Positions 1 through 26,825 of a stretch of 64,000 nucleotides of DNA are shown piece after piece. The notes below the pieces were generated by a model. That model ran no database searches and was not told the DNA's origin. It saw only the letters and a list, made by a program, of their open reading frames with translations. Source of the DNA: Plumapathes pennacea. Lineage: Eukaryota; Cnidaria; Anthozoa; Antipatharia; Myriopathidae. The DNA is taken from NCBI GenBank assembly GCA_964036295.1, contig OZ038463.1, forward strand, positions 28,879,069 through 28,943,068, in the 5' to 3' direction. The position numbers and the translations under genes were made by a program. Numbering within the stretch: position 1 is the first letter of the stretch; each line of letters starts with the position of its first letter.

Positions 1-705
1 CACACTAACTGAAATATACCTGGCATGATTTAGGAGGTTTTAAATATTGATATCTAGATTGTAAAGCCTTATTTAAGGGTTCCCCGTATCCTGGCCAAAT
101 AGAAGCAGAAGCAAGTAGCCGCAGAAATGAAGGAGTCCTAGAGAATAATATTATTATCAGTAAAATCATTATGTAATGGAGAAAACCATTTAAAACAATC
201 GTGACTGTAGAAATTATGGAGCGTTGTGGAAACATCAGCTGAAGTTCTCTTTACGGCGTCCAGCCTTCACACATCAACCCTTAGTCGATTGATCGAATGC
301 ATTGAAAAGTGTACCTTCCAAAATGGTGCCTCCTTTAGTGAAAGCAAGACCCGAAAAAAAGTGACTCTTTCTTGTGAAAGCATTATTTAATGGTCAAAAC
401 CATTAAAAAATTGTAAGTCAAAAATAAATAAATAAATGAATAAATAAATAAAAATAAAAATAAATAAATAAAACGAGGAGCCTCTCTAGTGAAAACAGTG
501 TTTATTAGTCAAACAATTAAAAGTTTAACTTAAAAACTATGTCGTTTTGTTTTAAAAGTTTATTCATAGATTCTCAGCTCTCTCTTATTAACAGCACAAA
601 GAAGTAATTCCCAAGGAACAAAAGAATAAAAACTGAGTTAAACCTTGACCAATTTTTGAGTGATCAGGACCTGCATATTGATGAATATTTTCTGGAGGGA
701 CTTAC
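1..705. other. Gene A intron or downstream DNA, no exon recognised
   Basis: A 76-codon minus-strand frame at 5-235 has no YWTD or EGF character. Apart from the AAAT tract and some repeated CATTATTTAATGG-like words, nothing is identified. Confidence 0.5.
421..474. repeat. AAAT microsatellite
   Basis: Imperfect AAAT/AAAAT repeat of about 54 bp. Confidence 0.85.
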
Positions 706-14849
<14,144 letters not shown>

Positions 14850-15689
14850 CTGCAAACGAATGATTTCACATGAATAATTTACCTCAAAGAATTGTTTCTC
14901 AAATGTGTTTTTTTTGCCATAAGTTTTTATTAAATTTAGAAAAGATGAGACAATGGAAATCACATAGTATGACTGGTTTTTATGTTAGACGCAAAATGTA
15001 AAGCTTGTAGCTCGTTTATTAGTTTTCTCCAAAAGAAACTAAAGCTCTGTCAATCGCATTTGAGAGTTGAACATAAATGCAAACACTTGAATGCAGCTTT
15101 TACGCTTAGCTTTGCTGGATGACCACTATGTGATACTAATATGTTTTCTCTCATGTAGCCTTTCTTCTGTCTTACTTAAACCTACAATCTATTTTTCTAG
15201 CCACACCCGCAGTTGTAGCGCGACGTCATCAGTCAGCCGCTAATAAAGGTCGGGCGGCATTCTGGTCTAATTCAGACTACGTGCACGTGATGCGTTTTCA
15301 AGTTTTCGTTGACTAGCTAAAATTCCAAATTTGCCAAGACAACTTTTTACACGCAACTACAGCTTACTCCAAAACTGTTTTGCAGGTCATGAAAAGCGCA
15401 ATTAGAATTGAGACTCGACCAGTTTTGCACAGTCAGCACAGTCGATCTTCGACACCGATTTTGTTTAATTAGGAGCCGCTATTCCTCCAGCCAAAGCTGC
15501 ATCCTAACCAAATAGTGTATGTTTTTTTTTATTTTACAAATTACGTTTTCTCGAGTGTAAAAAATTTGAAACTGAAAGCTTGTTTATTTAAGTCTTAATA
15601 ATATGTTAGTCTCGCCAAGGATTCAAATTCAAACTCAACAACTTTTCACGCCGCGTTTGACGAGTTATAAATCTTGAAAGAAACAAGAA

Positions 15690-16170
15690 ATCAAGTCACT
15701 AAATAGCACAAAGTCCGATTATGCCGAGCAAGCAAACCCGGCCACTCATAAATTCTTATATAAGCCTTATAGAAGAAACGCATTCAGTAAAAAATGTACA
15801 TAAGTATTGAAGCGAAGGCTAGATTATCGTGGCCTCTGATTAAAAAAAAGCCGGTTTGAAGAATTGACTGTGCATAAAAAGATAAATCACGCATTGTTCT
15901 TTTCTGGCGACCTTTCACTCCTTAGCTCAAAATGCATAGTCGCTCAACCTTTAAGGAGCAGGTGGAAGCAAGTGTAGTGTGTTGTAATGACAATTTATAG
16001 TAGTTTCATTTGAGCAAGGTGTCAAAAGTCAAATTTTCTATATTGTATGACATTTTTCTTGTGAGAAACTGCAAGTCTTTTTTGGGCGTCTCGCTCTTGT
16101 CCCTTCCATTTTAGTCTTTTTCTTGTCTCGACCCAACCCACGTCACGAGCTCACTGGCAACACCAGTCTT
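15690..16170. repeat. Dispersed repeat shared (inverse) with the duplicated block
   Basis: CGAAGGCTAGATTATCGTGG, GTCGCTCAACCTTTAAGGAG and GTCTCGACCCAACCCACGTC match, in inverse, 28440-28800 and its copies at 38500-38850 and 42270-42620. Another copy lies at 52500-52920. Confidence 0.65.
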
Positions 16171-16479
16171 GTTATTAAAAACTCACCGGTTTTCTGGAAG
16201 CCGTAGTTTTACCTCTTTTCCAGCAAATAAACAAAACCCCCAAAATTATTGTCTACATCTTCAATGATTTCCAAAATATAGAGCAGTCCTCATACAGTAC
16301 ATTACTAAAATTTAAATTTCCATTGCATTAAGCGTCGGGCGGGGCTTGCCAAAACTTGGATCTCGTAAACATCAATCCTAACGTAAAACTGTGATTGTTC
16401 AATTTCCATCGACTGCGTTTTGCTTATCCTTTCTGAAGAAGTACCTGAGTTTCATTTATTTTGCGGCTAACAAACTTGC

Positions 16480-16760
16480 CTCTCATACAATGGTACAATA
16501 TCCGGGTCGTTTGCAGCCGTCCGTCGAACTGCTTGCCCTTATATCTGCATGTTGTCGTAGGAAATCACTGCCGTTGTCCTCGATCGTAAAAGTGAGAGCT
16601 TAGCTATTGCGTTTGGAGTTTGCCCGCCAGAATGACAGACAGATTGACAAACATCGGATTCGAGATGGCGGCCCTATTGGCGCCTCGAAAAAGCGAGATA
16701 CTACACCATTAGCTTAACGATTATTACCCTCGCAGAGCTCGGGGATAAAGTAAGTTTTGC
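16480..16760. repeat. CCGGG/CTCGGGGA family repeat, copy
   Basis: Contains AATATCCGGGTCGTTTGCAG, CAGCCGTCCGTCGAACTGCTTG and TACACCATTAGC...ATTATTACCCTCGCAGAGCT. Related copies are at 44610-44910, 46440-46690 (inverse), 53790-54260 and 55905-56050. Confidence 0.6.
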
Positions 16761-18051
16761 GCTGGAAAATTTCTCAAATTAAAGTTACTGTTAACCTAAG
16801 GTTTCGAACACACTTTCACTGCGTTGCTACGCGCTAAAATGCGTTTGCTACGTTCACTAGGTTAGAGATCCTTAATTAGGTTAATCTTATCAAAGTCATT
16901 CCATACTGAAATGAACATTTGCTCTCAGTTGTGTCCAGACTCATTTACATCGTAAAAATAGTAACATATTGGGTTAAAGGCTCAAATATAGGTTCGACTG
17001 GCCATTTACCTGACTGTTCGTAAACGAACGGTACATTGCCGTGATTGAATCTGGGCTTTGCGCCTTTGATTTAATCTCCCGGCGCGCTCCAATGATCACG
17101 AAGAGTTAACACTAGCCATGGCACAAAAGCGTTGACTTCGAGCCCGAATTGACAGGCCCAAAGTTCACCAAACCTTCATAAATTATACACCAAATTGTGT
17201 CAAATTTAATGGGATTTCTGAATCTGGCGGTAAAACCGAACTCTGCGCATGCTTTTTACAAGTTTTGATCCAAATTCATTACCGCTGTACCAAATTCCGC
17301 AACAAAGCCTTCATAAACAGGCCCCTATTCAAAAGGACAAAATCGAAAAATGACGGGCCGAAATCTTTTTCAACAGGTATAAATTATATATGTACATGAA
17401 GCCTGGAATATGTACTTTTATAATCTTGTAGTAAAAAAGGGAACATTTTACTAAAACGAGAGAGAAAGCGCAAAATGTATCAAAGTTCACAAGTTTTTGA
17501 CTGGCATCGCGTCTCAGCGGGAGTCACGCAACTTCCGATATAGGCTTTTGTTACACGTGACTTTGATATGGTAACTTTGAAGTCACTATAGCATCAGGGT
17601 TGCATTAATAAAGTAAAAATATGAGCTTGAAAGCAAGGGTTCAAAATAAGTGTGTTAATCCCTATACTACATTTGTGGATTAAGATTGCCACAAACTAAA
17701 GCAGCAATTAAACCTATGTCAGCTATTCATAAAAGCAAAAAGATTGACGATAACATGAAGGAAAGCAATAACAATTTTATAACGCGAGTGATAATTGAAA
17801 ACACCTACCACATATCAAGAGATGAATGAGAGATGTAGTGACAGCAAGGGCGATCCATTTTGTCGCAAAGCTTGGATGTGTTGTATTTCGCATTGTTGAA
17901 GAAGTGCAATCAGCAATCTAAACGAAAAAATGCCATATCAACGTAATGTCTTTGCGTTGTCGGTTCCAAGTTTTTAGAATTTATTCAGCTGCAAACTCAA
18001 ACTAAACGTAAGAGCAGGGCAAAAAAAAAAAAAAAAAGCAAACTAGAAACA

Positions 18052-18057
18052 ACAATC

Positions 18058-18088
<31 letters not shown>
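18052..18088. repeat. CAA microsatellite
   Basis: AACAATCAACAACAACAACA and further CAA units. A second short CAA tract occurs at about 51559-51598. Confidence 0.85.
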
Positions 18089-18949
18089 GTTTTGATTTAC
18101 GTGGTTATCGCACTCAGCTATGATTAGTTGTTCACACGAGCACTCACCAGTTGATTTACTGGTAACAACAAAGTAAAAATTGTGATATATACAATGCTAT
18201 AAAAATGGGGATAAAATATGCGTAATAGATTATTATATTAAGAAGATGCCTATGTGAAATAATGCTAACTAAAGATATGCTGACATGGGTCGATCTGACA
18301 CGCAACAGTTCCAACGAGAGTCGCCCTTAGAAGTATGAATAGATTTAAAACTCGTACATAGTTTAAAGGAAACCATGCTTCAAGTTTTGATTTGATTCTG
18401 GGAGAAATTAAACTGTTTTGAGCGGGTTCACATACAAAACAATTTGAGCTTTATTAAATGTGCATGCCTGAGACAATGTCAAAGTTAAATATTGCACTGG
18501 AAGCCTAGTATTTAATTGCACTGCATATGAATTCAAAGCTGGAAAACTAGTCTTCTTTTTTTCTCGTACTACAGCTGATCAACTTCGCAAGTAGAAACAT
18601 AGGGTCCAGAGGAGCTCAGTATGAATGGCTAGGCTTTGGCTGGGCTTTAACAGGGAGCTAGCTCGGTAAGTTTGGATTCAAGCCCGGCCTGCCCAGGCTT
18701 TGCCGGGCTAGCCGGCATTTTGACTAGGTTTCTGATTCCCAGGGGAGGGATCGATGGATCCATCCAAGATGGGAATCCTAGTCTATTTTCTAAAGACTTT
18801 ACTTTCGCTAAAAAACGACAAAAAAACTTAACGTTTTCTGTATTACCTACAAATGGAAACTACTGCACGGAGATATTTTTCTTGTGTCATTTGGAAAAAG
18901 TTATTTTTGTTTAATTTTACAAAAGTTGTCCGAACACCCCTCTTTTTGT

Positions 18950-21025
18950 TTTTTTTTTTTTTCACACTATTTCTATTACATATTTCTATACATCAGTTTA
19001 AGATTGCAAAGAAGAATTTAACACACCAATGAATTCAGAGGGAATTAAAGAGTAGGTGTGCAGCTAGAAGCTAGAAGCTTTCGAGTTGGTTCCTGTCTAT
19101 ATTTGAATAGTGCGACATTAGTAATAAGTAATTGCGAGGTAAAATATACATTTAGTTATCTACGGAACAAGGAAATCTGCATAGAACAGTATTTGTAGAG
19201 AATACTTTTCGAGGTAACGGGATGACTAACATACTACAAAATAGAGCTATACTAGTTTGATTTTATTTTTGATTGTTTACAAGACAATCTTTAAATTGAT
19301 TCTTGAAGCGGTGGACTGTAAGGTTCTTTAAGTTGGTTGGGATAGATTGCCAAATTTAGACAGAAAATTGAAATGTAAAGACTCCAGAATTTGTTCGAGC
19401 CCTGGGTCTAATAAAGTTTTGATTTGCTGCAAATCTAGTGTTGTAGTGATGAACTTCTGATACAGATGTTAAGATATCAGAAAACACAGCTGGAATGCAG
19501 TTATTGGTATTCTTAGTTCTGAGCAAATGTAGACATTTTAAGCTTGAAAATATTGTCTAATTTTAATATTCCCAATAAGTTATAGTACGGGGTTGCATTT
19601 TTTGCAATCTTGTTATTAATGTGGGTGGTTTGAGCATTCCAGTTTATCAATATAAATGCCTAGATATTTGATATAGTTACTTTGCTTGATGCCATTGATG
19701 TTAAAATTGCTATGAATGCATTTCCTTGGTGATAATATTAACATATAGTTTGTCTTTTTAAAATTCACAGACAGCTTGTTAGTGGCACAGAATCTAAGGA
19801 CATGTTACTTTGAATTCATTGTTCATAACAGTTCCAAGCTCTTTTAAGTTTTTGCAAGAAAAAAAAAATTATTATCATCGGCAAAGTTTCTGAAAGATAG
19901 CTTCCTAGTAGAGTTTGGCATATAATTTATATACAGGAAGAACAGGAGTGGTCCCTGTGTCGAACCTTGAGGTACTCCACAGATAACGAGTTTGTTTTTA
20001 GAATAAATGTCTCCCAGTTTTACATATTGAAAACAATTTTGTAGGTAATTTTCAAACCACTTAAAAGGTGTTCCACGGATTGAATCCATAAGCATGAAGT
20101 TTGGCCAACGCTTTATTAGTGTACCAATTAGTTTCCATGTTGCTTTTAAGTTAGATTTGCATTTTTCAAAATGTTTACAGTGATATAACTTCTTACTATG
20201 ATATTTGATTCAATCAAGTCTGTTAGCATAGGTCTTATATTGCTCAATTTTCGTTACATTATTTGACAGAAAATGTGATTTATACATGCTTTGTTTCTGT
20301 TTAATTGATTTTAAAATACAACCTGTTATCCAAGGCTTACTTTATTGTCTTCTTTTGTTTATAGAAACTTGCTTTCTTGGAACAAATGTCAACAATAGTG
20401 TTAATAGTTTGGATTGTTTTCAAGGTTATCTCATTTAGACTGCCAGATTCTTCATAAACTGTATTCCAGTCGTGTTCACGGATATCTCTTATTAAAGTAC
20501 AGCTCTCTGTCAAAATGGCTGAAGTCTCTGATGAAAAGTTTGTTCTTCTGTTGTTTCTCTGGTACATCAGCAAAGCAAAATATTGGTAAATGATCAGATA
20601 TACCTACAGTAGCAATACCTGCAGAAGTCTGCTGGATGGAAGTATTTGTGTAAATGTGATCAGTGTTGCAGTATGGCTAGTTAATCTTGTGGGTTTAGTT
20701 ATTAATGGTAGAAAATTGTTTGAATAAGGCATATCCAGGCACTCTTCAGTTTTTGTATGTGAGCTGTATTTCAAAAAATCAATATTCTTATCTCCTAATA
20801 TATAAATTTGATATTTGTTCTGTTGAACTTGTTTCATTATTTCATCCAGTTGATTTGTGAACTCATCCGTACTGGCATTTAGGTGTCTATAAATACATCC
20901 AATTACTATGTGAGACTTCCCATTGCAAGGGTCAATTTCAATCCAGCAGGATTCTACAAGTTGCGCTGTAAATGTTATATCAGGTCTTGGTGATGATTTA
21001 AAAGCTCCAACCTAGGTAATAAAAT
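18950..21025 (-). mobile_element. Decayed non-LTR (LINE) retrotransposon
   Basis: Minus-strand fragments appear in the right order for a LINE: endonuclease (IYILGDKNIDFLKYSSH, PLITKPTRLTSHTATL at about 20604-20837), linker (20337-20573), reverse transcriptase (GVPQGSTQGPLLFFLYINYM and NFADDNN at 19844-20095), then thumb-like sequence (NIKYLGIYID-type motif near 19640-19700). Many stops and frameshifts break it, and no intact frame remains. Flanks match the uninterrupted sequence at about 30700-30740, so the insertion borders can be placed roughly. The clade (CR1, L2 or jockey-like) is not decided. Confidence 0.75.
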
Positions 21026-21413
21026 CTCGAGTTAGTTTTCACCGATTTTGATGATATAAAAACTAAAATGTGCCTTAATGCACTCCTCCCACGAGTTATA
21101 GGTTGAATGATAAACATCTGTCATTCTGTGAAAATGCACAAACTCTGCAGGAATCATTAGATTGTATTTTCGAAGCGCTTCGACGACTGCGACGAGTGAA
21201 AAAAATAACAGAATATTCCTTCAAAGTTCGGTCGTGTAAGCTTAAAACAAAAATATGATAAGCATGTTTAAGGTCATTCGACTTCTTGCCAACTGCAACT
21301 GGGATCCGATATCAAGTGTTCTTTAAGGAGATATCTGAATCAGTTTAACATTCTCAATAGTGTGCTACTGTGCATTACAGGTTTCACCTTGATACGATGT
21401 ATATATGAAAAAG

Positions 21414-21444
<31 letters not shown>

Positions 21445-21742
21445 TTGGAACCAGTTTCCCGCCACGGAATTGTGTCAAGCGTCACAGCCCGTTCTCAGGG
21501 TGACGAGTGTTTAGAAAACGTAGAACGCACTTTTGCCACAAGACCTTTTGCTTTATTCTGCCGACTAGTTTCGCCTGCTGGCTTCTTCAGAGGTAGAAAA
21601 AGTTACACTCCAGTGAAACTAGTCGGCAGAATAAAGAAAAAGGTCTTGTGGCAAAGGTGCGTTCTACGTGATGTAAACACTCGTCACCCTGAGAGCGGGC
21701 TGTGACGCTTGACACAATTCCGTGGCGGTAAACTGGTTCAAA
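21445..21742. mobile_element. Foldback element present in duplication unit 1 only
   Basis: Arms of about 130 bp, starting TTGGAACCAGTTTCCCGCCA and pairing with the inverse at the right end, surround a short centre with GCTGGCTTCTTCAGAGG. The homologous position at about 31125 has only a short TA tract, so it inserted into (or with) TA repeats after duplication. A poly-A run follows the right end. Confidence 0.7.
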
Positions 21743-21959
21743 AAAAAAAAAAAAAAAAAATGTATGTACAAATGTATATTGCAAATTCAGGCAATGTTGA
21801 GTAATTTTTAAATGACAAAGCTGCACTTTCAGATACTTCCTGTTCAGACTATCAACATTTACTCAGCTGATCAAACTATGAATTGCGTTGATTGACAAGT
21901 AATGTTGAAAGCGAAACCTTACTCTCGTAGTACCAGATATTTCCTGTTGAGATTGTAAA

Positions 21960-23310
21960 GTCAAGTCATGCAAAGGCAGATTCCTTCCAGAAACTGGTAT
22001 GACATGATACTTTAGCTTGTTTCGCCTTCAATACTCTGGACCCTATTGTTTCTATTTTTGAGTTGGGAAACATTGTCGAAATAAGTTGTAGAATAAATGT
22101 TTTGATGTCTAATAGGTCCTATTTTGCTTCATAAAAAGAGAGAGTCTTCCTGAAAATCTATTAGCTGGGAACTCACTCTCAAGCGAGGTACAACAAAGGC
22201 GCTATTTAACTGTGAGATTAGCACTGTACATTCACCAGAAGTACAACGTTATATCGCATAATCCTCGTGGTTCCAGGTACGCTAGATGTCCATGAAATAA
22301 TAGTCAACAGCTCTATAGGTGTATCTTCGACTTATACGCCGTCAGATATCGAGTTTGAATCACCTTTTACCCGAACGTGTTTGCTGCGGCACGTAGCGTG
22401 AGCTGATCACTAACTCGATTTGAATAGCATCTACCAAAACATCGCACGTCTCAAACGTATCACATTAAACATGTTATGTTATAACCACCTCTTAATGCAC
22501 TGTGAGAGAAGTACACCGTTATATCGCATAATCCTCGTGGTTCCAGGTACACTAGATGTCCATGAATAATAATCAACAGCTCTATAGGTGCATCTTCGAC
22601 GTTTACGCCGTCAGATATCGAGTTTGAATCACCTTTTACTCGAATATGTTTGCCGCGGCACGTAGCGTGAGCTGCTCACCAACTCGATTCGAGTAGCATC
22701 TACCGAAACATTGCACGTCTCAAACGTATCACATTAAACATGTTATGTTATAACCACCATTCTAATGAGCTGTGCGTGGCGACTGTAAACTTCAAAGGAA
22801 AACTCTAAATTTCGTTACCTGCCGAATTCCACACTTACCGGATCCTTCTTTCAAACCTCTTAATGCTATAAAACTTTAGGAAGTTATTGTCTTTCTGTGT
22901 CCTATTTATAGTTGTGAAGGAGGTTTCATTTGCAGCATTCTCATTGGATCTTGGAAATAATACATATTCATTTTCATTTTCACTTTCGAGTAGTTCGCAG
23001 AGGCACGACTGTGGCACTGCAGAGAGCGCGAGAAGCTGGCTTACTTTATTTCTTTTGCGAGTGGTAAAGAAACATCGAAAGCGTGTGTTGCGGTTGGTAT
23101 TAAGATTTTCTACATTAACTTGTCAGAACTGTGCCTATTATTTCACGGACACCTTGGGTATACCTGGAACCACGATGATTGTGCGATAAAACGTTGTACT
23201 TCTGGTGGATGTGCAATGCTAATCTCACAGTCATATATAACTAGCGCCTCTGTTGTAGTTCAATCTGATAGATTTTTAAGAAGGCCACCTCTTTTCATGA
23301 AGCTGTTAAC
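21960..23310. repeat. Large inverted repeat in unit 1, right arm shortened
   Basis: Left arm about 21970-22300, partly duplicated at 22505-22760; right arm about 23140-23290 (ACGTTGTACTTCTGGTGG, TAGCGCCTCTGTTG). It is the homologue of 31310-32590 with the outer part of the right arm deleted. Confidence 0.6.
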
Positions 23311-26300
23311 TAGTACTTAAGAAATTTTCGCTGTAAATTCGAGCATTGCACGCAAAAAGTCTGTACCAGAAAAAGAAGCACTATTTTTGTGATTTATTTT
23401 AATTTCCTGGTTTAACTATGTAAGGCGATCATGCATGAGTAACACCGAAGATGTTTTAGATGCGTAAGGGAAGATGTGAGTGTTTTCGGTTGCCTTACTA
23501 GCTCAAAATGTGAAATAATACGTGCGTTATCATTGTAAAATAGGAGTTTGATAGGAATATTCGTCCTCTTGTTTCTTGGAGAGTTTTGTGAGTTATCTTT
23601 CGGTGTTACAGTGAAAAGCCTTGCATCAAGATCTTCAAGGAAATGGCGAAAAAGTTTCAATCACAAACATATTGTGTTGGTACAAGAATTGCTTTGCTTT
23701 TCTGGGTCATATAGTTGTAATGAAGGTTTGAAATGCAACATTCTCATTGGATCTTGGAAATGATACATATTCAATTCATTTTTACTTTCAAATGATTCGC
23801 AGAGACACGACTGTGGCACTGTGGAGAACACGAGAAGCTGGCTCACTTTCTTCTCTTTGCAACTGTTAGAAAAACATCGAAAGCGTGTGCTACGGTAGGT
23901 GTTAAGAATTTCTATTTTATCTAGGCATCACAAAAAAAGAAAAAAAGAAAAGAAAGGAAAAGAAATAAAATATGGTGCAGTTTCAGTTAATGCTTAGCTA
24001 AAAGTTCTGGCCTCACATAAATTAGTCATCTCATAGGGAAAAGGTGGTTTATGCTTTTGTTGGTTATAAGCTGTAAATACTCATGCAGACTGCAAGTCAC
24101 TTGCGACACTTACGACTGCTTGGTTCAGGATACGAAGGGGTTGATAATTTGATCTTTGCATACCTTCGCTTGACTTGCCTGCGGCTACCGGCTGTTGTTG
24201 TTATAGATATTCACCTCAGCAGTCGACTGTATTTCTAACAAGTTTTGTCGCTTGAAAACGCGACAGATGCTGGGATTCAAGTTTAGTGTGGCAAGTGTCC
24301 GCACACACCATAAGAATTATTGAATAAGAAATCTCTGGACTAAAGCGAGACTCCCAAGAGTGATCAGTTTTCTCTTTCAGTTTCTCACCTAAATAGATAT
24401 TATACAGTATAGGAGACTTGACTTTTGACACGTTGCTCAAATGAACGGCCTGTTTTATTTCACAGCTATTACCGCGGTTTTGATGAATTCACGGTTGTTT
24501 GACGAGCGTATGTTAAAGCTGAAAAACCCAGCCGGGAGCGACTTCAGCTTGTCGAAATGGTATCGTTTGATTATGTTTGCTTTCCTTCGCTTAGTTTTAA
24601 CCAGCTGGACGAAGAAGAATGCGAAGGTGAATATAATGAACAAAAAACGGAAGAGTGCAAGTATATGTCAACAAAAATCTCACGTTTCATACTTTGAAAC
24701 TCAGCCAATAAAAGAAAGGCTTCCACGCCGCTTGCACGTGAACATTATCCAATCAAAATATAGCATTTTTGCTTATACGTCAATCAAACTTCAAAATCCT
24801 AGAGGGGGGACTTTTTTTACTAATTGTCATGATACCTCCGCTGTGGTTTTCGGGTGAAAACAATTATATGCTGGGCCTAAGGGCCATCACGGTGAACTTA
24901 AGAACGCAACGCCTAAGGGCCCAGCATAAAAAGCAATCATGTTTCAAAATATATTTTAATGCGTAATCATTTTTGCTGGTAAAGAAACTACTTTTGACAC
25001 AAAGTGCGGAATACTTCTTCAGAGTGGTATCGGGAGTACTAGTTGATTTGGCTTTACTACGCTCTTGGACATCTAGACATGTTTGGCAAAATTAGCGCAA
25101 GTAAATCAAGGGCTGATGTGAAGAGTCATCCCGACCGATTATTTATTCCCAATTTCTTTTGATCTCGAACATTAATGCACATCTCTGTGATTAAAACAAA
25201 GGTTTTTAGCTGCATAATGTGAGATTTATCTCTTAATGTAATAGAGTTGTCCGTGTTTAAAAGCATGCATGTCATCGTGATCTTCTAGAAAGACTCGGGG
25301 ACATGCTTGCCCAGAAAATTTGAAGTAATAAATTCTACTCCACACACCGCGAGACAAATGATTACAAGCTCCTGGCAGGAGGTATTTCAATTACGCAATT
25401 TGGTGGAGCGCATTTCTCAGCAGTTGAGAGGTAATTAGGTGGTGCTGTGTGAAGTAGAGTGCCTAATAAAAGTATCTTCTAGCCTCTAGGACTGCGCCGT
25501 TAAATCCGAAATGTTTAGGTCCCGTACTCATATTGTCGTTTATACGCAAAACATGATTGAGTTCGAAATCAAAACTTTCCGATTTCATTACAAATTAAAA
25601 ACTTTTGAATCCGCAATCTAATTTGGAAACATGGTATCCGAATACTAGACATCCGAATCACTCATTTATGAATCCGGAAACTTTTGCTCTAGTATAAACT
25701 TAGTCTAAGATACATCCCGAGTTCGATTTCAGCTTCATACTACGTCGCAAAGACGGCAAGCTTCGTAAATATAAACGCCGCAAAATAAATCCCAAGAAAG
25801 CCTGTGGGGTTTGACTGGATAAACATGTGCCAGTTTGTAAGGTTGCTAAAACACTGTAGGAGTCGTTAGATTATGTTTTCGAAGCGTTTCCACAATTGCG
25901 TTAAGTGAATAATATTCTTTCAACATTCAGCCGTACTAGTCTAAAATAAAAACATGATAGGCTTGTTCAAGATCATTTGACTTCTAGACTTAAACATGAG
26001 TAATAGGTGACATTTTGCCAACAGCAACTGAAATCCGATATCGAGTGTTCTCTGTGGAGATATCTGAATCAGTTTGACATTCTTGTGTGCTCCTGTACAT
26101 TACAGATTCCACCTTGTCGATTGCAAACTAAGGCATTAGGGCCCGGTCGCACTAGAAAGTTTAGTCAATAATAACTCAGCATCGAGAGCAATACGACGGC
26201 TTCTTCAATGTTTGGTAGTAACTTGCTGATATGTATTTCTGGTGACAAGCACTGTTTGCACTTCAAATGATGCCAATATCGATATTAACGTCATTAAAGA

Positions 26301-26825
26301 TACGAGTGCGACCGGAGCCTTACTAAGCAACTAATTTTTAAAATGTCAAAGCTTCACTGCCAGATATATCATGTTCAGACTATCAAGTTTTGAGCTGAGG
26401 AAACTATGAGTTGACAGGCAATGTTGGGAAAGCAAAACCTTCATTCTCAGCGCGGCATAATCTCGCAGTATCAAATATTTCCTGTTGAGTCTGTCAAGTC
26501 AAATCATGCAAAGGCAAAACCTCCCAGAAGCTGGTATAACATGATACTGTAGCTTGTTCTGCCATCAATATGCTTGACCCTGCTCTTTCTGTTATATGAG
26601 TTGGGAAAAAAGCAAGTTATAGGATAGAATTTAATATGGTGCAATAGAATCCTGTTTTACTTCGTAACAAGACTAGACTTGCCAGTACACTCCTGGCAAT
26701 ATTGTTGTATGGTGCGAACAGTACACCGGCTTTTGATTCCACTGCATTTTTATTGACAATGCTACGAAACTGTACCACATATAGCTCTGTCGCTATTACA
26801 TTAGTGTCGACCAAAGTTTCTGTGT

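Larger units (their letters stand above)
14850..18860. other. Upstream region of gene A, signal-peptide exon not found
   Basis: The missing first exon of gene A should lie here or further right on the minus strand. Apart from the repeats at 15690-16170 and 16480-16760 and the CAA tract, no feature is recognised. Confidence 0.4.

Noticed and set aside
5-235. Minus-strand frame with a hydrophobic stretch, possible membrane segment of gene A
   Set aside because: No acceptor in phase 1, no LDLa modules before it, and an AT-rich composition bias explains the hydrophobic run.
24441-24857. 138-codon plus-strand frame, repeated at 33691-34107
   Set aside because: It exists in both units only because the DNA is duplicated. 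Its C-terminal part is the 13388-type hairpin repeat; no domain or splice support.
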